From positions 186,001 through 250,000 of the forward strand of contig NZ_FOMH01000008.1 of assembly GCF_900112575.1 (NCBI RefSeq): 64,000 nt of DNA, read 5' to 3'. Positions 45,995 through 54,287 of the stretch are shown in pieces; position 1 is the stretch's first letter; every line of letters begins with the position of its first letter. The DNA is from Flavobacterium phragmitis (GTDB lineage: Bacteria > Bacteroidota > Bacteroidia > Flavobacteriales > Flavobacteriaceae). A program made the translations under genes and the position numbers. The notes under the pieces are model-generated. The model worked only from the letters and a program-made list of their open reading frames with translations, ran no database searches and had not been told where the DNA came from.

Positions 45995-46585
45995 ATGGAA
46001 CCAACAATAGAAGTATTTCTAAATTCCGTCAAAAAAATATGTCCTAAAATGACTGATTACGAATTGGCTCTATATGCTACAAAACTTACTATTGAATCGT
46101 TTTCTAAAAAAGAGTACTTTCTTCAGTTTGGTCACGTACAAAAGAATATTGGTTTTATTGCAAACGGTTTAGTCCGCTCTTATTTTATAGATAAAGATGG
46201 AGACGAAATTACAGTAGGTTTTTATGCCGAAGGCGATTACGCTACACATTATTCTGCCTTTATAGAACAACAGCCCAGTAAATATTACATTCAATGCTTA
46301 GAGCCAACTGTTATGGTTTGTCTTTCTCACGAAAACATGCAGTGGGTTTACGATCATATTCCAAATCTGGAAAGATACGGAAGATTGATTGCAGGCGAAA
46401 TTCTAAAACGGCAGCAGGAACGTATTGAAAGCTTTATATTTCAAACCGCCGAAGAACGTTACATTGATTTTGTAAAACATCATTCCGGTTTATTTAACAG
46501 AATCTCGATCTCTCATTTATGCAGTTTTTTAGGTATTGAAAGGCAGACATTGACCCGAATTCGTCAAAAAATAGCGCATCAGTAG
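45995..46585 (+). CDS. Crp/Fnr-family transcriptional regulator
   Basis: A 196-residue one-component regulator: a cyclic-nucleotide-binding-like barrel (residues 25-120: FLQFGHVQKNIGFIANGLVRSYFIDKDG, EITVGFYAEGDYATHYSAF) and a C-terminal winged helix (ISISHLCSFLGIERQTLTRIRQKI). No Cys cluster for an iron-sulphur centre is present and the phosphate-binding cassette of cAMP receptors is not conserved, so the ligand is unknown. Flavobacteria carry many of these, often next to a gene they control. Confidence 0.9.
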   Translation: MEPTIEVFLNSVKKICPKMTDYELALYATKLTIESFSKKEYFLQFGHVQKNIGFIANGLVRSYFIDKDGDEITVGFYAEGDYATHYSAFIEQQPSKYYIQCLEPTVMVCLSHENMQWVYDHIPNLERYGRLIAGEILKRQQERIESFIFQTAEERYIDFVKHHSGLFNRISISHLCSFLGIERQTLTRIRQKIAHQ

Positions 46586-46651
46586 TATTTTACTTAAAAA
46601 AAATAGACTAAATTCAATCCTTGAAAGAATACCATTTCTTCAATTATCCTC

Positions 46652-47071
46652 ATGTGCGAAAACGTAAAAGAAATTAAACTATGTACTTGTATTATTAATG
46701 ACAACGATACTGTCATTAGTCATAAAAGATTTACGAAGTATAAAAGTAAAAAGCGTAATGATTATATCTGGGTTCTCGAAAGATATGTAGGGTATGCCAA
46801 TACCACGATGGACGGAATGATTATTTTTCCTCTGGATACTTTAAATGAAAGTCTGTCGACTAAAAAAATGTTGGAAGAACTCAACAGCAGAAATTGTTTT
46901 GATTTTGAGTACAATCCGAGCGAAGGGGATAATCTGGAAATTTTCGCTCCTGGCAGTTACGATAGAAAGTTATCGTTTATTTACAGAAACGAAGAATGGA
47001 CAGCCGATCACTACAATGGTTTTCTTCATGAAACCGAAAAAATAAATTTCGGCAGAGTTACTTTTGACTAA
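46652..47071 (+). CDS. Hypothetical protein
   Basis: A 139-residue cytoplasmic protein without signal peptide or membrane segment. It has Cys at 2, 12 and 14 and an alternating strand pattern in the middle (YIWVLERYVGYANTTMDGMIIFPLD), with acidic FDFEYNPSEGDNLEIF later. I do not recognise a family. It follows the Crp/Fnr gene by 66 bases on the same strand and may be in its operon. It is convergent with the next gene. Confidence 0.6.
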   Translation: MCENVKEIKLCTCIINDNDTVISHKRFTKYKSKKRNDYIWVLERYVGYANTTMDGMIIFPLDTLNESLSTKKMLEELNSRNCFDFEYNPSEGDNLEIFAPGSYDRKLSFIYRNEEWTADHYNGFLHETEKINFGRVTFD

Positions 47072-47118
47072 AGGTGATCTTTATTTATTTCTGAATTTAC
47101 CGAATCAACAAAAATACT

Positions 47119-47150
47119 CTAAAAGAAACATTGCTTTATCTTTTAGTCCT
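47119..47150 (+). terminator. Possible terminator overlapping a convergent gene end
   Basis: CTAAAAGA (47119-47126) pairs with TCTTTTAG (47139-47146), then TCCTTTTT. The right arm lies in the last codons of the minus-strand lipoprotein gene. Confidence 0.4.
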
Positions 47151-47936
47151 TTTTATAATTTCTTCCAGAGTGAGCCATTGTGGTTTTTGTATATCATGAT
47201 CTCCGCTTTCCTGTGTATGGTGTCCAGTAAAAAATAGTACAGGCATCTGCTTTTGGTGTTTAGGATCATATTCTTCGTTTCCGTCTCTTATTATTGTATG
47301 GTTTAAAGAACAAAACAGTTCAGTAACAGTTCCATTGGTTCTAGCTATAATACTTTTGATGTCCCACGCATAACCCCAGTATTTTTTGTTATTTTCAATA
47401 ATAATCGGATTTATATACTGCAAAGTTGTATTTTTTCCTGTTATCAGATTTTGATCTGTAATAATATAATCAGCTCCGTCTTCATCACCAATGACTTCAA
47501 ACATTTCCGGTTCAGGGTCATTATCTAAATTGATAAACCAGCGGTAGTAAAAACCATCCGAGTAGTATTTCGTTTTTTTAATGGTTTTATAATCAGAGGA
47601 AATCCAGTATTCATTTCCAATACCAAGACTGTCTGATTTGGTTTGGCAAATATAATCGAGAATACCATCACCATTAAAATCAACGGTTTCTGTCTTCTCA
47701 ATTTTTTCTCCAAGATAATTTAAAAGCTCTTTTGTAGCCGGAATTTTTTTGGGGCTAATAAGATCCACGATTTTATAACCTTTTAGGGAATCTGCAGTTT
47801 CTGTTTCATTAATTATTTCTTTTGGTTTCAGTTTTACTGCATCGGGTTTAACTGATTTTTTTTCTTGTTTTAAAGCGTCTTTACAGGAAATTAAAAGTCC
47901 AATCGTAATAATGGAGAGAAGCAGTTTTAGTTTCAT
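47136..47936 (-). CDS. Hypothetical lipoprotein
   Basis: A 266-residue lipoprotein (IGLLISCKDA, Cys near 18) with a Lys/Glu-rich linker (to about residue 60). It contains TVDFNGDGILDYICQTKSD, an Asp-rich calcium-type loop as in FG-GAP or dockerin-like repeats, and a second acidic segment NLDNDPEPEMFEVIGDEDGADYII. It is likely anchored on the periplasmic face of the outer membrane or at the cell surface. No known family beyond that. A -7-type box (TAAATTTG on the minus strand) lies at 47965-47972. Confidence 0.7.
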   Translation of the reverse strand: MKLKLLLSIITIGLLISCKDALKQEKKSVKPDAVKLKPKEIINETETADSLKGYKIVDLISPKKIPATKELLNYLGEKIEKTETVDFNGDGILDYICQTKSDSLGIGNEYWISSDYKTIKKTKYYSDGFYYRWFINLDNDPEPEMFEVIGDEDGADYIITDQNLITGKNTTLQYINPIIIENNKKYWGYAWDIKSIIARTNGTVTELFCSLNHTIIRDGNEEYDPKHQKQMPVLFFTGHHTQESGDHDIQKPQWLTLEEIIKRTKR

Positions 47937-48050
47937 TGGGCAGGCTGATAAAATTTTTATAAATCAAATTTAAAGTAATTGTCTATTCTTTTCTCTTTTT
48001 TGGTGTTTTTTTCTGAAAAAGAGATTTGTTCAAAAAAGGAGAAATAATTT

Positions 48051-48066
48051 TGACACATTTGTGTCA
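48051..48066. promoter_or_regulatory. Palindrome 1 upstream of the oxidoreductase operon
   Basis: TGACACA (48051-48057) and TGTGTCA (48060-48066) form a perfect inverted repeat with a two-base spacer, 55 bases before the start codon. The half-site TGTCA recurs in the next palindrome. Confidence 0.6.
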
Positions 48067-48094
48067 GGAACGCCTTTGTGATATTTAAAATCTT

Positions 48095-48121
48095 TGCAGT
48101 GTCAAATTAAATGATACTGCA
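48095..48121. promoter_or_regulatory. Palindrome 2 abutting the oxidoreductase start codon
   Basis: TGCAGTGTCA (48095-48104) and TGATACTGCA (48112-48121) are inverted with one mismatch and 7 bases between. The right arm ends immediately before the ATG at 48122. A bound repressor, or the equivalent RNA hairpin, would block translation or transcription start. Confidence 0.55.
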
Positions 48122-48709
48122 ATGAAAACGAATATCTTACTTATACTTGGGCATCCTTCTCAAAATTCTTTTTGTAATGCATTGCTTAATGCTTATAAAA
48201 AAGGAGTAGAGCGTACAGGTGCAAACTGCAAAACAATTTACATATCAGAATTAGATTTTGATGTCAATCTTGCTGACGGATACAAAACGGGAGAAAAACT
48301 ACAACTCGAAGCCGATTTAGTTGAAGCTCAAAAACTTATTTTATGGGCTGACCATGTTGTTTTAGCTTATCCAAACTGGTGGGGATTTATGCCCGCCATT
48401 ACCAAAGGATTTATAGACAGAATCCTGCTTCCTGATTTTGCATTCAAACACCATTCAGGAAAAATATTCCCAGAAAAACTTCTCAAAGGAAAAAGCTTAA
48501 GGCTTTTAGTTACGATGGATACGCCAAAATGGTGGTTTTATCTCATCTATCGTGCATCTCAATATCAGATACTTAAAAACATTGTGTTTGGTTACGTTGG
48601 TTTCGATCCAATCAAATTTTCCACTTTCGGATTTATGAGAAAATCGACTGACAAACAACGCAGTAAATGGCTTAAAAAAGTCGAACAATTAGGAACACAA
48701 CTTAAATAA
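48122..48709 (+). CDS. NAD(P)H-dependent flavin oxidoreductase (NQO/flavodoxin-fold)
   Basis: A 195-residue flavodoxin-like fold enzyme of the NQO1/MdaB type. It shows ILLILGHPSQNSFCNALLNAY for the FMN/FAD phosphate loop and WADHVVLAYPNWWGFMPAITKGFIDRIL for the isoalloxazine site. Such enzymes reduce quinones or electrophiles by two electrons using NAD(P)H. It is the first gene of a four-gene series (2TM-hydrolase, double ABM, DJ-1/PfpI) and is preceded by two palindromes. Confidence 0.9.
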   Translation: MKTNILLILGHPSQNSFCNALLNAYKKGVERTGANCKTIYISELDFDVNLADGYKTGEKLQLEADLVEAQKLILWADHVVLAYPNWWGFMPAITKGFIDRILLPDFAFKHHSGKIFPEKLLKGKSLRLLVTMDTPKWWFYLIYRASQYQILKNIVFGYVGFDPIKFSTFGFMRKSTDKQRSKWLKKVEQLGTQLK

Positions 48710-48731
48710 TTACAATTAAAAATCACACATC

Positions 48732-49766
48732 ATGAAAAATTTAGCAAAAGAGCATAAAACAGCTCACATCGATTCTAAAAAAGGATTCAAAACTCACTTA
48801 TTGGTATTTGTATTAACCGTTCAAGTACTTTGGTTAACCTGGTTACTAACAGATCAAACAGTTTTATGGCCGCTTTGGCAGAATGCTGCTTGGGCAGTGG
48901 GAGTACTATTTCACTATTTAGGAGTTTATGTTTTTAAAAATAAAACAGCAATTCCGAGACTTTTGGCTTCTGTATTTGCCTTTACTTCATTCTCTGCAGT
49001 TGCTTCTTGCAATAGCAATAATGACGACAACAGCGGAAAACCACAAACGTATGTTTTGGTACATGGCGCATGGCAGGCTCCTTATGTTTGGGATGAAGTA
49101 AAAGCGAATTTAATGAAAAACGGTAATAGCGTAATTGTAGTAGAACTTCCAGGTCATGGAAAAGACAATACGCCAAATCAAAATTTATCATTAAATTTAT
49201 ATCGTGACAAGGTTATTGAAGCACTTTCTAAAGTAAACGGAAAAGTGGTTTTAGTAGGGCATAGCATGGGGGGAATGGTCGTTACGGCCGTTGCCGAAAG
49301 TATTCCAACTAAAATTAGCAGACTGGTTTACATTGGTGCTTTTTTGCCAACATCTGGGCAGGCTATTGCCGATATTGCCAAAACCGATCCAGATTCGCAG
49401 TTAGGACCTACCCTGATTGAAGCTGCGGATCATTTGACTCTCGATGTCAAATCTGATGAATTAACTCGTTTGTTTATTAATGATGGCACAGCTGCGGCCA
49501 AACAAAAAGTAATCGATAATTATCGCGCTGAACCTGCAATTCCGTTTTCTAACGCTGTTACACTAACTTCTCAGAATTTTGGAAGTGTAGAGAAAGTTTA
49601 TATCAAAACACTTCAAGATATTGTCATTTCGCCAAGACTGCAAGATCAAATGATTTCTAAAGCTGGAATCAAAACGATTTACGAAATCAACAGCAGTCAT
49701 TCTCCTTTTTTATCCCAGCCAAAAGCAGTTTCAGATGTATTGATTCAAATAGGAAAACAACTTTAA
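48732..49766 (+). CDS. 2TM-domain/alpha-beta hydrolase fusion with internal lipobox
   Basis: A 344-residue protein. Residues 18-70 form a 2TM domain (GFKTHLLVFVLTVQVLWLTW and AAWAVGVLFHYLGVYVF). Then, unusually, comes a second signal-like stretch that ends AVASCNSNNDD near residue 95, a lipobox. The rest is an alpha/beta hydrolase of the plant-esterase-like group: YVLVHGAWQAPYVWDEV, the nucleophile in LVGHSMGGMVV and a late His in INSSHSPFLSQP. It is probably an esterase or similar hydrolase held at the membrane with its domain in the periplasm. It starts 22 bases after the oxidoreductase. Substrate unknown. Confidence 0.85.
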   Translation: MKNLAKEHKTAHIDSKKGFKTHLLVFVLTVQVLWLTWLLTDQTVLWPLWQNAAWAVGVLFHYLGVYVFKNKTAIPRLLASVFAFTSFSAVASCNSNNDDNSGKPQTYVLVHGAWQAPYVWDEVKANLMKNGNSVIVVELPGHGKDNTPNQNLSLNLYRDKVIEALSKVNGKVVLVGHSMGGMVVTAVAESIPTKISRLVYIGAFLPTSGQAIADIAKTDPDSQLGPTLIEAADHLTLDVKSDELTRLFINDGTAAAKQKVIDNYRAEPAIPFSNAVTLTSQNFGSVEKVYIKTLQDIVISPRLQDQMISKAGIKTIYEINSSHSPFLSQPKAVSDVLIQIGKQL

Positions 49767-49778
49767 AAATCAATTATC

Positions 49779-50528
49779 ATGAGAATGAAAACCAAAAAGA
49801 CAATTTCTAAAGGAATGCTAGGCATTTTTAGTCTTTTAGTTATGAACGGCTCTTCAGCTACAGCACAAATTGCTGATGAGAATCAGGAAATAGTTGCAAA
49901 AATGACACGTTACGAAGTCAAAAAAGAAAATCAGGAGAAATTCCAAAAGACGGTTGCTAATTATGTGAAGAAATCCATATCAAATGGAAATAATATCATG
50001 TCAGAAGCTTATTTCGAACAGGAAGATCATGGCGTTATCTGGCTTTTTGAAAGGTGGAAAAACCAAGACGAATTAGAAAAATTCTGGAAGAATGCTAAAG
50101 AATTGAATGGCTTGGTTAAAACAGCTTTAGTAAAACCGGAGAGAATAATCTATGTGAAAGATTTAGAACCTTTAACCAAAAAAGAATGGCGCAAAACCAG
50201 TAAAAAAGGAGAGGAGCAGTTAACCATCATGCTTTTTGTAGATGCTAAAAAAGGGACAGAAAACAATTTTATGGAAGTCTATCACAAAGCAATGCCTGAA
50301 TTTAGAAGTGAACAAGGTGTTGTAACGTATCAATTATCACAGTTAAAAGAAGATGCTTCTCAGTTTGCGACTTTCGAAAAGTTTAGAAACAAAGAAGCGT
50401 TTCAATACCATTTGAATTTTCCACCCATTCAACCCGTAATAGACTATCTGAATACAAGTATTAAAAAACAGCCTTTTCAGGACGGAATTCATAACCTGAT
50501 TGAATTTGCGCCTCTGATTCGAGAATGA
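49779..50528 (+). CDS. Exported protein with two ABM (antibiotic biosynthesis monooxygenase-like) domains
   Basis: A 249-residue protein with a signal peptide (NGSSATAQ). Two ferredoxin-like ABM units follow: residues about 40-105 (EIVAKMTRYEVKKENQEKFQKT, HGVIWLFERWKNQDELEKFW) and about 145-215 (QLTIMLFVDAKKGTENNFMEVY, ASQFATFEKFRNKEAFQYH). ABM domains bind quinone-like or heme-like compounds and some oxidise them without cofactor. It starts 12 bases after the hydrolase in the same operon; periplasmic placement next to a quinone reductase and a hydrolase suggests a detoxification route. Confidence 0.85.
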   Translation: MRMKTKKTISKGMLGIFSLLVMNGSSATAQIADENQEIVAKMTRYEVKKENQEKFQKTVANYVKKSISNGNNIMSEAYFEQEDHGVIWLFERWKNQDELEKFWKNAKELNGLVKTALVKPERIIYVKDLEPLTKKEWRKTSKKGEEQLTIMLFVDAKKGTENNFMEVYHKAMPEFRSEQGVVTYQLSQLKEDASQFATFEKFRNKEAFQYHLNFPPIQPVIDYLNTSIKKQPFQDGIHNLIEFAPLIRE

Positions 50529-50536
50529 TAAAAACA

Positions 50537-50578
50537 ATTAAAAATTAAAAATTAAAAATTAAAAATTAAAAATTAAAA
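50537..50578. repeat. Heptamer microsatellite (ATTAAAA x6)
   Basis: Six perfect copies of ATTAAAA lie between the ABM gene stop (50528) and the DJ-1/PfpI start (50603), ending 24 bases before that ATG. Copy number can change by slippage and would alter the spacing of the leader. Confidence 0.9.
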
Positions 50579-50602
50579 GATAACTCTTAAACCTAAAATG
50601 AA

Positions 50603-51427
50603 ATGAAAACAATACCTAAAATGATCGCTGCAGGTATAACCACAGTATTTGCAGTATTAAGTGTAGAAGGACAAGTAACAGTAAAAACAAAAGAAATGAA
50701 AACAGCAACAACTAGCGAATTCGAAATTGTAAATCAATTGTCAACCCAAGTAGCGGTTGTCAATATGCCCGTAACCAAATTATTAAACGCACCGGGGAAT
50801 GAAGCGTTAAGAGATTTTTTCTTTACACCTGTAAAAGATAAATCAGTATTGAAAGGAAAAAAAATTGCCGTTATCGTAGCCGACGGATTTGAAGAAATTG
50901 AATTAACAGGTCCAGTTTGGTATTTTAAAGAATTAGGTGCTCAGGTCGATATAGTAGCGCCAAAATACAATCCAGCGCCGGAAAGATATGGTTTGGTATA
51001 TCCGGAAATGTCCAAAACGCATGTCATGGCTATTCAATACTTACAACCTGTTGGATGGATTAAATTTGACCGTACAGCGGATCAGATTAAAGTAAATGAT
51101 TATGATGCGGTGTTTATTCCGGGTGGAGCGTGGAATCCGGATAATCTGCGTTATGATAAGGATGTTATTAAGTTCATCCAAGATTTTAACCAAGCAGGAA
51201 AACTAATTGCAGCTATCTGTCACGCTCCGGTTGTATTGGCTTCTGCCGATATTTTGAAAGGAAGAAAACTAACAGGTTATTGGAACATTCAGGTAGATTT
51301 GAAAAATGCAGGAGGAAATGTGGTAGAACAAAGCGTGGTAACCGATGCCAATATCATTACAAGTCGTCACCCAATCGATGTAGCCGATTTTTCAAGGGCA
51401 GTTGAAAGTTGGTTAGTTAAGAAATAA
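50603..51427 (+). CDS. DJ-1/PfpI family protein, exported
   Basis: A 274-residue protein with a probable signal peptide (residues 1-24, VLSVEGQ). The DJ-1/PfpI fold starts near residue 90: GKKIAVIVADGFEEIELTGPVWYFKELGAQVDIVAP, DYDAVFIPGGAWNPDNLR, and the nucleophile elbow LIAAICHAPVVLASA with the reactive Cys. Members act as glyoxalases, proteases or stress chaperones; the exact activity cannot be told. It is the last gene of the 48-51 kb operon, after the heptamer repeat. Confidence 0.88.
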   Translation: MKTIPKMIAAGITTVFAVLSVEGQVTVKTKEMKTATTSEFEIVNQLSTQVAVVNMPVTKLLNAPGNEALRDFFFTPVKDKSVLKGKKIAVIVADGFEEIELTGPVWYFKELGAQVDIVAPKYNPAPERYGLVYPEMSKTHVMAIQYLQPVGWIKFDRTADQIKVNDYDAVFIPGGAWNPDNLRYDKDVIKFIQDFNQAGKLIAAICHAPVVLASADILKGRKLTGYWNIQVDLKNAGGNVVEQSVVTDANIITSRHPIDVADFSRAVESWLVKK

Positions 51428-51462
51428 TTATACTGATTGAAAAAATATAAAGGCTGTAATAT

Positions 51463-51500
51463 TATTCCTTGAATACATAATTGTGTTCAGGGAATACTTG
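51463..51500 (+). terminator. Possible terminator after the DJ-1/PfpI gene
   Basis: TATTCCTTGAA (51463-51473) pairs with TTCAGGGAATA (51486-51496), including a G-U pair. The T-run is weak. Confidence 0.35.
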
Positions 51501-51562
51501 TTTGATAGATAGTGGTTTATGTTCTAAAATTGGCTATTTTTATATGGAAAATTAATCCAATC

Positions 51563-52606
51563 ATGGAATTGCCAAAACTGTCTTTTTACAAAAAGTACAA
51601 CCTAATTCTTAAAGCCATTATTGCTGGCGGTATATTAGGATTATTATATACTGCAATCACAGATTCTGATTCTGAAAATATAGGTTTGAAATTAGTTTTA
51701 GGATTGATTATTGGGATTTCTTTTGGTTTTGTTATTGTTACTTTCGAAAAGCATTTTACCTATTTAAATCAATATTCTTTTGTCAAGGCAATGTTGTTGA
51801 AAGCTGTAATTTACAGTATTAGCATTTTGATTTTCTTATTGTTTTTTGTGGTTTTATTTACCAGTATTTTGGAACATATTGCTTTAGAAGAAGCTTTTAA
51901 GCAATATATTTCTAAGCGTTTAGTTGGCGATTTTATTTTTTCGCTTGGTGCTTCGGTGTTTTTAATTCTTTTTTTAGAAATAAGCAGTTTATTGAGTGCA
52001 GGATTTTTCTATAATTATTTTACTGGAAAATATCATAGATCAATTCAAGAAGAACGTATTTTTATGTTTGTCGATGTCAAATCTTCCACGACATTGGCTG
52101 AACAATTGGGAGATATTTTGTACAGCAGTTTATTACAGGATTTATTCAGTCATTTTACCGATGGAATTCTGGCTTCTCGTGCCGAAATCTATCAATATGC
52201 TGGAGACGAAATCATTTTGACTTGGAAATCAGCTACAGGAATAAAAGAAAATCGTTGTTTATGTTGTTTTTATATGCTGAAAAAAAGTATAAAAAAACGA
52301 GAAGATTATTATCTCAAAACCTATCAAATTGTACCAAAATTTAAAGCCGGAATGCACATTGGAAATGCAGTAACAACTTGGGTTGGAAAAGTAAAAAAAG
52401 AAATTGTGTATCACGGTGATCTTTTAAACACAACTTCCAGAATCCAATGCAAATGCAACGAATTAAATCATGATTTTGTGATTTCAGAATCGATGAAAAA
52501 TGCTCTTGTCGAAGATCAATCAATCCAATATGTCCGGCAGGGAGAAATTGAATTGAGAGGAAAAGCCAAGCCTTTACAGCTTTTTACAGTCGATTTTAAA
52601 ATTTAA
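51563..52606 (+). CDS. Membrane-bound class III adenylate/guanylate cyclase
   Basis: A 347-residue protein (start chosen at 51563, MELPKLSFYKK; the frame is open for 17 codons upstream). Four hydrophobic segments occupy about residues 13-32, 40-60, 75-102 and 122-150. The C-terminal class III cyclase domain has both metal-binding Asp residues (FMFVDVKSSTT, Asp171; YAGDEIILTW, Asp215) and the transition-state region HGDLLNTTSRIQ. Whether it makes cAMP or cGMP, or is regulated by its membrane part, is not clear. It stands alone; Crp/Fnr-type proteins nearby have no obvious link. Confidence 0.9.
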   Translation: MELPKLSFYKKYNLILKAIIAGGILGLLYTAITDSDSENIGLKLVLGLIIGISFGFVIVTFEKHFTYLNQYSFVKAMLLKAVIYSISILIFLLFFVVLFTSILEHIALEEAFKQYISKRLVGDFIFSLGASVFLILFLEISSLLSAGFFYNYFTGKYHRSIQEERIFMFVDVKSSTTLAEQLGDILYSSLLQDLFSHFTDGILASRAEIYQYAGDEIILTWKSATGIKENRCLCCFYMLKKSIKKREDYYLKTYQIVPKFKAGMHIGNAVTTWVGKVKKEIVYHGDLLNTTSRIQCKCNELNHDFVISESMKNALVEDQSIQYVRQGEIELRGKAKPLQLFTVDFKI

Positions 52607-52760
52607 ACAGAACTATTCTTTAATTAATGAAAATATATAATCAATTCATTATTAGGTTTTAGAGGTAATTTTAAAAAGACAATTTCAAGAAAAAAATCAA
52701 ATTTTGTTATTTTATAAAAGTTAAAAGCAAAGAAGTAAAAAAACTATGAATTGATTTTTA

Positions 52761-52768
52761 TAGATTTG
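52761..52768 (+). promoter_or_regulatory. Candidate -7 box of the 52.8-kb secreted protein gene
   Basis: TAGATTTG matches TAnnTTTG exactly, 59 bases before the chosen start codon. No TTG is seen at -33. Confidence 0.4.
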
Positions 52769-52827
52769 TAGACTCTCTTATGTTTACCACTAAAGGATAT
52801 TGGAGAAAAATTAAAAAAGCAAATTCA

Positions 52828-53463
52828 ATGAAGTCTGTTAGGTTATTAGTTATCTGTTTACTATTTGTTTGTTCTTATTCTTATTCCCAATTAAGTTCGG
52901 ATAAAATATTTGAAAGTTTTAAGCAGGGAGAACGGACTAATTGTTCGTCTATTGCTTTCATTAAAGCTTCTTTAAACGTGTACGGATTAGACAATCTATT
53001 TGTAACAGATACTGTAAATGATAAACTCTTCAAAATAACCTTAAAAAATAACGCTTCATTCGATCTTAAAGAAGAAGAATTGAACAGAGCCAGAATTTCT
53101 GCTGGTTTTGTGTACATCAAAGACAATTGCGATACAGAAAAAATAACCGATTATGCTGTTCTTACGTATGCTGTAATGGCAAAATACAAACAGATTATCG
53201 ATAGGGAATCTACTTTTGATAAAGCGCTAGAGGATTTGGAAGATGGGACAGTGTATACGCCAACAATATATAAATACTTAGGTTTTACAGTGGGTAAGCA
53301 AGTCCAGAAGTTAAAAAGAGAGTCTGGAAGTGAGTATTGTGGTGTTGTTGCCTGGTCAAAAGCACACGCTGTTTTTGTATGTGAAGAATTCATGGATTAT
53401 TATGGCAATAAAAAAAGCATTTGGATAAAATATCCAGGACGTTTTAGAATTATAAAAACATAA
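52828..53463 (+). CDS. Hypothetical secreted protein
   Basis: A 211-residue protein, started at 52828 where MKSVRLLVICLLFVCSYSYSQ forms a signal peptide. The mature part begins with a Cys-containing segment (RTNCSSIAFIKASLNVYGLDNLF) that looks like the active-site start of a papain-like fold, and later has GVVAWSKAHAVFVCEEFMDY, with a His in a position where such folds have their second catalytic residue. Cysteine-protease-like or bacteriocin-like enzymes are possible, but the match is only to pattern. A lone gene. Confidence 0.6.
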   Translation: MKSVRLLVICLLFVCSYSYSQLSSDKIFESFKQGERTNCSSIAFIKASLNVYGLDNLFVTDTVNDKLFKITLKNNASFDLKEEELNRARISAGFVYIKDNCDTEKITDYAVLTYAVMAKYKQIIDRESTFDKALEDLEDGTVYTPTIYKYLGFTVGKQVQKLKRESGSEYCGVVAWSKAHAVFVCEEFMDYYGNKKSIWIKYPGRFRIIKT

Positions 53464-53571
53464 AAAAAGAGTTTGTTTATTTTAAAGTAGGAAAATAAAT
53501 ATGTTAAAATAAGTAAATTCTGATAATAGTGATAAATGTTAAAGTTTTATCAAAAAAAGAAAACAATAAAC

Positions 53572-53601
53572 TTGTAAATTAAGTTAAAATACATATTTTT
53601 G
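53572..53601 (+). promoter_or_regulatory. Complete Bacteroidota-type promoter
   Basis: TTG at 53572-53574 and TATTTTTG at 53594-53601 are separated by exactly 19 bases, matching the -33/-7 consensus (TTG-N19-TAnnTTTG). Transcription should start near 53606, about 28 bases before the start codon at 53634. Confidence 0.8.
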
Positions 53602-53633
53602 TCGTCGAACAACACCCAAATCAAATTCATAAC

Positions 53634-54083
53634 ATGAAAAAGATAATTTTACTAAGTTTCCTTTTCTTATTGGCAACTGAGGCTGTTTCAGCACAAGCGA
53701 AAAATGCTCCTAAAAGTATTATTAGTACAACAGCGTTAATCCGTAAATACCATGATCAAAAAGAATTAAGTGGTATGCAAAAAGGAGAGCTTTTGGAATT
53801 GTACATTGAGCGTATTAAAGTATTAGTAAAAACTCTTCCTTACATCGCTTTGGTTACTAAACCAGGTGTTACTATGGCTGATTTAGGTATTCCAGACGAT
53901 GGAGATCACAAGAAAATCTTAGATAACCAAGCAGCTGGTACAACAACTTTCCTAGATACTACAGTAGAGTTCCAAAGAAAGATGATGCCTTACTCCGATA
54001 AAGGAAATTTAATCGCTGCGATTTTATTCTACGAAAACACATTAAAATCTCTACACGAATTCAATGATTTGAACGAAATGTAA
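53634..54083 (+). CDS. Small secreted protein of unknown function
   Basis: A 149-residue protein with a clean signal peptide (ATEAVSAQ). The mature part is mostly helical (GMQKGELLELYIERIKVLVKTLPYIAL; DTTVEFQRKMMPYSDKGNLIAAILFYENTLKSLHEF) with a short Gly/Pro stretch (KPGVTMADLGIPDDGDH). The codons are unusually uniform and the promoter and terminator are both strong, so high expression is likely. No family is recognised; it may be a periplasmic helical bundle. Confidence 0.75.
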   Translation: MKKIILLSFLFLLATEAVSAQAKNAPKSIISTTALIRKYHDQKELSGMQKGELLELYIERIKVLVKTLPYIALVTKPGVTMADLGIPDDGDHKKILDNQAAGTTTFLDTTVEFQRKMMPYSDKGNLIAAILFYENTLKSLHEFNDLNEM

Positions 54084-54102
54084 GATTTACATACAATATT
54101 TT

Positions 54103-54138
54103 AAAACTCCAAAGTCCTAAGATTTTGGAGTTTTTTTA
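54103..54138 (+). terminator. Intrinsic terminator of the small secreted protein gene
   Basis: AACTCCAAA (54105-54113) pairs with TTTGGAGTT (54124-54132), followed by a run of Ts, 20 bases after the stop. Confidence 0.85.
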
Positions 54139-54287
54139 TTTTAAAACAATTTGATAGGCGTTGAGCGTTAATTGTAAATTATAGATTGGTTTTCGTTGCG
54201 ACTGCCCATTGAAATTGGTGAATAGGGTACAGAATCTTGTTATTGTAAAATGAAAAATTCGCAAGTAACTCTAAAAAAAATAAAAAT

